Assembly (NCBI GenBank): GCA_022059125.1
Contig: JAEUWY010000005.1
Coordinates: forward strand, 3,782,001-3,846,000
Source: Corynespora cassiicola
Taxonomy: Eukaryota; Ascomycota; Dothideomycetes; Pleosporales; Corynesporascaceae
Direction of reading: 5' to 3'
Length of the DNA stretch: 64,000 nucleotides
How positions within the stretch are numbered: the stretch's first letter is position 1; each line of letters starts with the position of its first letter. The notes beneath the pieces were generated by a model. It searched no databases, was not told the DNA's origin, and worked only from the letters and a program-made list of their open reading frames with translations. Positions 58,181-64,000 of the stretch are shown in pieces. The translations under genes and the position numbers were made by a program.

Positions 58181-58655
58181 TATTAAAGCTGTATTACAGG
58201 CTATAAGCAAGACTAGAAAGTAGATAGCTGCTTAAATTAATTTTTAAAAATAAGTACTAATAGAGTTATGTAAGTAAAACGATGTGCGATATACAGTACA
58301 GATATCTGTATTAGTAATAAAGTATAATAAGTTAATAGTTAATTCTAAATAATAAATTTACTAATAAAGTAAATATAATTATAAAATATAATTATACGGA
58401 CTATATATATATTAAATTCTATAAAATTCTATAGTTTTATAGAACTATTTTTATAAAACTATAAAACTTATAAAATACTAAGTTATAAGTTCTATAAATT
58501 CTATACTAAGTTTTTTTTAGTATTAATATTTTAATAGAATTTATTACGTAACTTATCTTAGCTTAGCAGAATAATAAGTACTTACTATTAGTATTTATTA
58601 TTAGCTATTTTTTAAAAGCGTTATCTGCGCCGCCTACTTTTTTAAATTTATAATA
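58181..58655 (-). repeat. 3' LTR of element E5
   Basis: This 475-bp LTR starts TATTAAAGCTGT and ends TTATAATA, followed by the mutated polypurine tract CTACTTTTTTTTTTTAG on the + strand. Confidence 0.82.
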
Positions 58656-61600
58656 CTACTTTTTTTTTTAGTTTAATATTTTTAAAGACTAATCTAATAT
58701 CGTTGCGTAGTACTACTTATTATTATACTTATAAAAATTATATTAATATTTAAAATATTATTATAATAGTTGCTTTTAAACGCTGTATAAAAAATAATTT
58801 AATTTATAAACTATTATTACTAAGTAAAAAATATAGAAATTATAAACAGGCGGGCTGTTAGTTGTATATACTAGTTAATATTTTACTTTTTAACTTTTTT
58901 AAAATTAACTTTAAAATAAATAAGCTAGAAAAAAAAAAGTAACTAAAGCTATTTTAGAAAAAAAAAACGTTTAGCTAAAAGTATTTTAATAAAAATATAT
59001 AATACGTGTTTTAAGCGAAAGTATTTACAGAAATAAAAAAAGTTTTTAAAAAAAAAAAAAAGTTATTTAACGCGGATTTAAAAGCTGTAAAAAAACTAAA
59101 ATAGCTAGAAACGCTAAAAGCGCTAAACTAAAAAATAGTTTTAATAAATTTTAAAGCTTCTGCTAGCGCTACAGCTGTAAACTAATTTATTTTCTAATTT
59201 TTTAAATTTTTTAATAATTATTCTGTATTATTAAGTCTCTAATTATTTCTAGAAAATAAACTTTTTCTTTATAGGTAAGTTTTTTTATTCTAACTCTGTA
59301 TAGTAGTAGATAATATATTTTTTTTAATATTTTTTTAGCAGTTACTAATAATTTTATAAGTTTTTTTTTAATTTTTAAGTGTTTTCTAAATTAAAGTAAC
59401 TTTTTTATTTAACTAGAAATTTCTAAATAAATTATTTATTTTAGAATTTTTTTCGTCTAATTTCGCAGTAGTCTAATAGTACTTTAACTTTAAATTTAAC
59501 TTTTTTTTCTATTTTATAATAGAAGTGTTTTTGGATTAGTATTTTAGTATTAGCAGATTTTAGTAGTAATACGTAAAATACTAAATATATTTTAGTTTTA
59601 GCAGAGAGTTAGAGTTTATAGTTAACTAGTTTTTTTTATTTTAGAATTAAAAATAGTCTAACTTTAACATAGTCTAATCTCTTACTTAATTATATTATTT
59701 AAAAAAATTTTGTAAGAAGATATACTTTATTCTTTTTTTTAGCTAAAATACTATTTTTCGTTTTTAATTAATATAAAAAATAGTTTTATATTATACTGTT
59801 TTAATATTCTTCCGTAATTATTCGTAAAGTTCTTATAATTTTTCTAATTTATCTATTATTTAACTTATAACTAACTTAATTTGTTTTTTTTTTAATTTTT
59901 AATAATAGAAAATTTAGATATATTCTGTGTAATATATAATAAAAAAATTACTTTGTTATTATAAATTCTTTATTATTAAATGCAAATTATGCTATAAATA
60001 ATAGTAATACCTAATTATTCTGTTTTTAGTTACTTTATATCCGTAAATATATCTTTATAGTTTAGTTTATTTTCTCTATTTAACTGTCTGTTTATAAATA
60101 GTATACTATTAATAATTTTTTTTTAATTTTAATAGCTAATATTAGTATTATCTAATAGTTTAATATAAAAAGTTTATTTCTGTTACTAATAATTAATTAA
60201 AGTAATCTATAATACTTAACTACGTAATTTAAAATAATCTATACTAATTCTAGTATAGTATAGTTATTTTTAAATAAAATTATTTTTATATATTTTCTAA
60301 ATCTGTCTATAACTACTAAAATAGCATTATAAAATATTTTAGAAACTAGATTCTAAAACGTTAGTAGTCTAGTAATAAAATTTATAGTAATATTTATTTA
60401 AAGTTTATTTAGTATTTTTATAGTTTATAGCTCTCCGTACTAAGCGTGTATACTATACTTATTTTTTTAATATATTATATATTTTTTAATAAATTTTACT
60501 ACTTTGTTTTTTAATCTAAAAATATTATACATCTATTATATTAGTTTAATTATCTGTTTAATATCTAAATATCTATATAATAAAATTTTGTAATACTACT
60601 AAATAATAGTTTAATAAAGTTTTTTTAGTACTTATTAATATACTATTATAATAAAATTAATGCTGTGTACTAGTTTTAGAGTACTATCTAGTACTTACTT
60701 AAAAATAACAGCTTTATTTATTAGCTTAGTTTCTGTAATATCTGTTTTTCGACTTAAAGTATTTACTTTTCTATTTTTTTTATTTAGTATATAAATAATT
60801 TTAAATTTATACTGTTTTAGTTCTTTATTTTATTTAGTATATTATTAATTCACTAATTTAGTTATCGTAAATGTTATTAGATTTTTATAATTTAAATATA
60901 CTGTAAGTTCTAAATAACTTTCTGTATAAATTTTTTAGTATTTAAAAAAATTTATAATAGTAAGTAATTTTTTATTATAAATATTATAATTTTTTTTAGC
61001 TTTACTGAAATTTTTTAAATAGTAAATAATTAAATACTATTTTTTTTTTTTTTTAGTTAATATATGCTTTTATTACTAGGTCTAATACGTCTGTTTTTAT
61101 ACGTAAAAATTTTCTACTAGTAAAAAATATAAAAACTAGTAGTAATATACTTACTTTTCTAAGTGTTTTAAAAACTTATTATTAGTTTATATTCTACTTA
61201 AATAGTATATTTTTTTTTATTAACTTTATAAGTAGTAGTATATTTTTTTAAATAGTAATTAATAAACTGTCTATTAAAGTTACAGAATTCTAAAAAAAAT
61301 TATATATTTTTAACGTTTTTTAGCGTAGACTAGTTTTTAACTACTTTAATTTTTTTTAAACTAATTTTAACTCTATATTTTTCTATAATATATTCTAAAA
61401 ATTTAACTTTTTTTCTATAAAATTTATATTTTTTTAGTTTAAGTCGTAGCTTTACTTTTTTTAAATATTTTAGTACTATGTATATATGCTAAATATGTTT
61501 TTTAAAGTTTTTAGAAAAAACTAAAATATTATCTAAATTTATAATAATAAATATATTTAGATATATTTTTAATATATTATTAATAAGTATCTAATATATC

Positions 61601-64000
61601 GCAGATGCGTTAGTAAAACTAAATAGTATTATAAAATATTTATAGTACTTATACTTCGTCCGGAATACTATTTTTTATTTTTTATTTTTTTTTATACGTA
61701 TTAAATTATATACGTTTTAGAAATTTAAAACTATAAATATCTATACTCTAGATAGCTTGTTTCTAAGTTCTTAAATATTTAGTAGTAGATATCTATTTTT
61801 AATTATAATATTATTAAATTTTTTAAAATCTATATATAACTGTAAAGATTTATTTTTTTTAGAAATAAAAATAATTAGATATTCTGCCTCTAACGTTAAT
61901 TCGCGTATAAATTCTTTTTTAAAATTTTTATTAAAATATATTTATAATACTATAAGTTTTTTTTTAATAAACTGTAAATAGACTTAAAAGTTAGATATTT
62001 TTTTTTCTAAAAAGCTATTTCGCAGTTTTAGAGCTAATACCTAAATAATATTTTATTATCTACTTTTTTTTAAAAAAGTAGTTTTTATTTACTATATTTT
62101 TTAAAAATTATAAAAGTTACGCAAGTTATTTCTAAAATTTTTATTTTTTTATTTAGTAGCTTTTTATTAGATTTAATAGAGTTAATTTTTTTTTCGAAAA
62201 CGTTTTAGTCGATTTTTTACTGTCTATATTATTTAATATAATTTTATCTACTATTAAAAACTGCTAATATATAAGTTTTAATATAATAGTATAATTATAT
62301 TCTATATATAAAAGCTTTTTTCTTACCCAGTTAATATATAAGTTATACTTTCTAAACTATAGAAGTTCTAAAATAACGTTATAAATAGCTGTATTTATAA
62401 TATTAAAAAAAATTCTTTTTTAGTATTTTTAAATATTTATAATAGTCGTAACTTTTTAATTTATTAATACTTTTTTTAGTATTTTTCTTTTAGTTACTGT
62501 GTAGAAGAAATAGAGTTATTTATAAGTATGTGTTTTTGCTTTACTACACTTTATAATCTACTATAAAAAATAATTACGCTAAGCTTCTATATTTAATAAT
62601 ATTTTTATTTAGTATTTATTAAGTTTGATAGATAGTTTAACTAAGTTCTTTAAATTAGTAGCGTATAATATTTTAGATCTATTTTAAGCGCTAAATATTA
62701 TTCTAACAAAAACTTATTACTAAATTTATATAAGCGTTTTTTATTTTAGTAGCGTTTATAATTTTTATATAAACAGATTTACTAAAAATTTTATATATAT
62801 TTTTTATTAACTAGTATATTTATTATAAGTTCTTCGTTTCTATTTATTTTAGAGAAATATTATACTTATTATTTATTTTATAGATAAATGTTGTATATAT
62901 AAGTTTTGCAGTTAAACTACTATTATATATATTTATATAGTTTTTTTAGAAACTGTTCTACTACTACTTTATTTAAGTAGTAGATTCAGTATTAATCTTC
63001 TCTGCAGAACATCTATAAATAGCTTATATACTTTAGATTTTTTAAATTTAAGTAGTATTATAGTTTTTACGTGTTTTAGCTTTATAAAAAACTTAAAACT
63101 ATATTTAATTTACTGTTAAAGTCTAGTAAAACTTCTAGCTTAATTTTTAAATCTAGTTAATTAACTTATTTCTATGTTTTAAAACTGCGTTGTTATCAGC
63201 GTTTCTTTAAATTTTAGTTTTTTTTATCTAAGTTATTATATTTTTTTAACTGTTTATACGTTACAGATAATTCTTTCTACTATATAAGCGTTTTTATTTA
63301 ATTTTTTCTGTATTTCTTAAAAGCTTCAGCTAATTTTTATATCTATTTAAAGTTTTTATTAACTCTAAATTAAATAAGTTTAGATAGTATACTGCTATTA
63401 CTGTTTTTTTTAACTCGTAACTAATATTATTTAAATAGTTTTTATAATTATATATATTATAAAAAACTTTTTCTTTTTTAAAACTAAATTTTTTAAATTT
63501 AACTTTTTTAAAAATACTTCTAAATTCTGTTTAAATATCTTTGTCTTAATACTAAATATAATTTAAAAAAATTTCTGTTTCTCTGTATCGCAGTAGTTTA
63601 CTGTTATAAATAAATTCTATTTTATAAAATCTGTCTATAATAATTTTCTATTTATTATCTATATTAGATTTATTATTTAAAATAGTTTGTAATACATTTA
63701 GCTGTTAAATAACTTTATTTTTTAATTAATAATTTTTTATAATATAGTCTGTTTTTCTACACGCGTAGCAAGTTATAGTTTTACTTTTAAACTTTTTTAT
63801 TATTACTTTTTTATTCTGCTTTCTAGATATTACTAAAAACTATTAGTTTATTACTATAGATATTTTAAGTAAAATACGTTACTTTATATTTAACTTATTT
63901 ACTAGTATTAGCGTTAAAGTATTTTTTACTATAGTTTAGTTTAGTATATTATTTATATTTTAAATTCTGGTTTTAGCATAATTTTATACGTAGTTTATAT
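58181..64000 (-). mobile_element. RIP-degraded gypsy element E5, running off the window
   Basis: Reverse-oriented: LTR 58181-58655, the region between pol and LTR, chromodomain and integrase near 59.3-60.7 kb, reverse transcriptase near 61.1-62 kb, gag with the zinc-knuckle remnant near 63755. It is collinear with E1 and E2 but shares LTR type with E4. Its 5' LTR lies beyond the window. Confidence 0.85.

Overview
The window reads as nuclear DNA of a filamentous ascomycete (Pezizomycotina). Spliced genes have short 48-95 nt introns, one LTR retrotransposon carries a chromodomain, and most of the sequence is extremely AT-rich repeat DNA whose changes against intact copies are C-to-T and G-to-A. 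That pattern is the signature of repeat-induced point mutation (RIP). No bacterial operons, tRNA, rRNA or CRISPR arrays were seen. The species cannot be named from the sequence.

Layout: (1) 1-1670, normal-composition DNA with one gene remnant. (2) 1671-26940, an AT-rich graveyard of nested, RIP-degraded transposons: two reverse-oriented Ty3/gypsy elements (3563-10457 and 17022-24059), several Tc1-like DD34E elements, a TA-flanked 1.85 kb element with long inverted repeats (12853-14703) and a solo LTR. (3) 26941-37479, a gene island holding three small secreted-protein genes (two broken by one stop codon each), the end of an O-methyltransferase gene, a four-exon cytochrome P450 with a one-base frameshift, a decayed transposase tail and several MITE-like repeats. 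(4) 37480-55161, a second AT-rich block, into which an intact gypsy chromovirus (38715-45525) with identical 370-bp LTRs and a GTTTT target duplication has inserted. (5) 55162-57470, a small island with an intact three-exon short-chain dehydrogenase. (6) 57471-64000, more RIP-degraded repeats running off the window.

The intact retrotransposon is the centrepiece. It has gag, a canonical U_UUU_UUA slip site followed by a stem-loop, pol in the -1 frame (protease, reverse transcriptase, RNase H, integrase, chromodomain), and a primer-binding region complementary to the predicted start of its own RNA, which suggests self-priming. Two features are not part of the usual description of such elements: a threefold W-x2-C-x4-C-x2-H-x3-K repeat at the Gag C terminus, and a 203-codon antisense reading frame between pol and the 3' LTR that encodes a perfect six-cysteine Zn2Cys6-type cluster plus a coiled coil. 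RIP-mutated relatives of that antisense frame are visible in the older copies.

The P450, O-methyltransferase fragment and dehydrogenase are enzyme types typical of fungal secondary metabolism, but they are scattered and partly broken, so they look like remnants rather than a working cluster.
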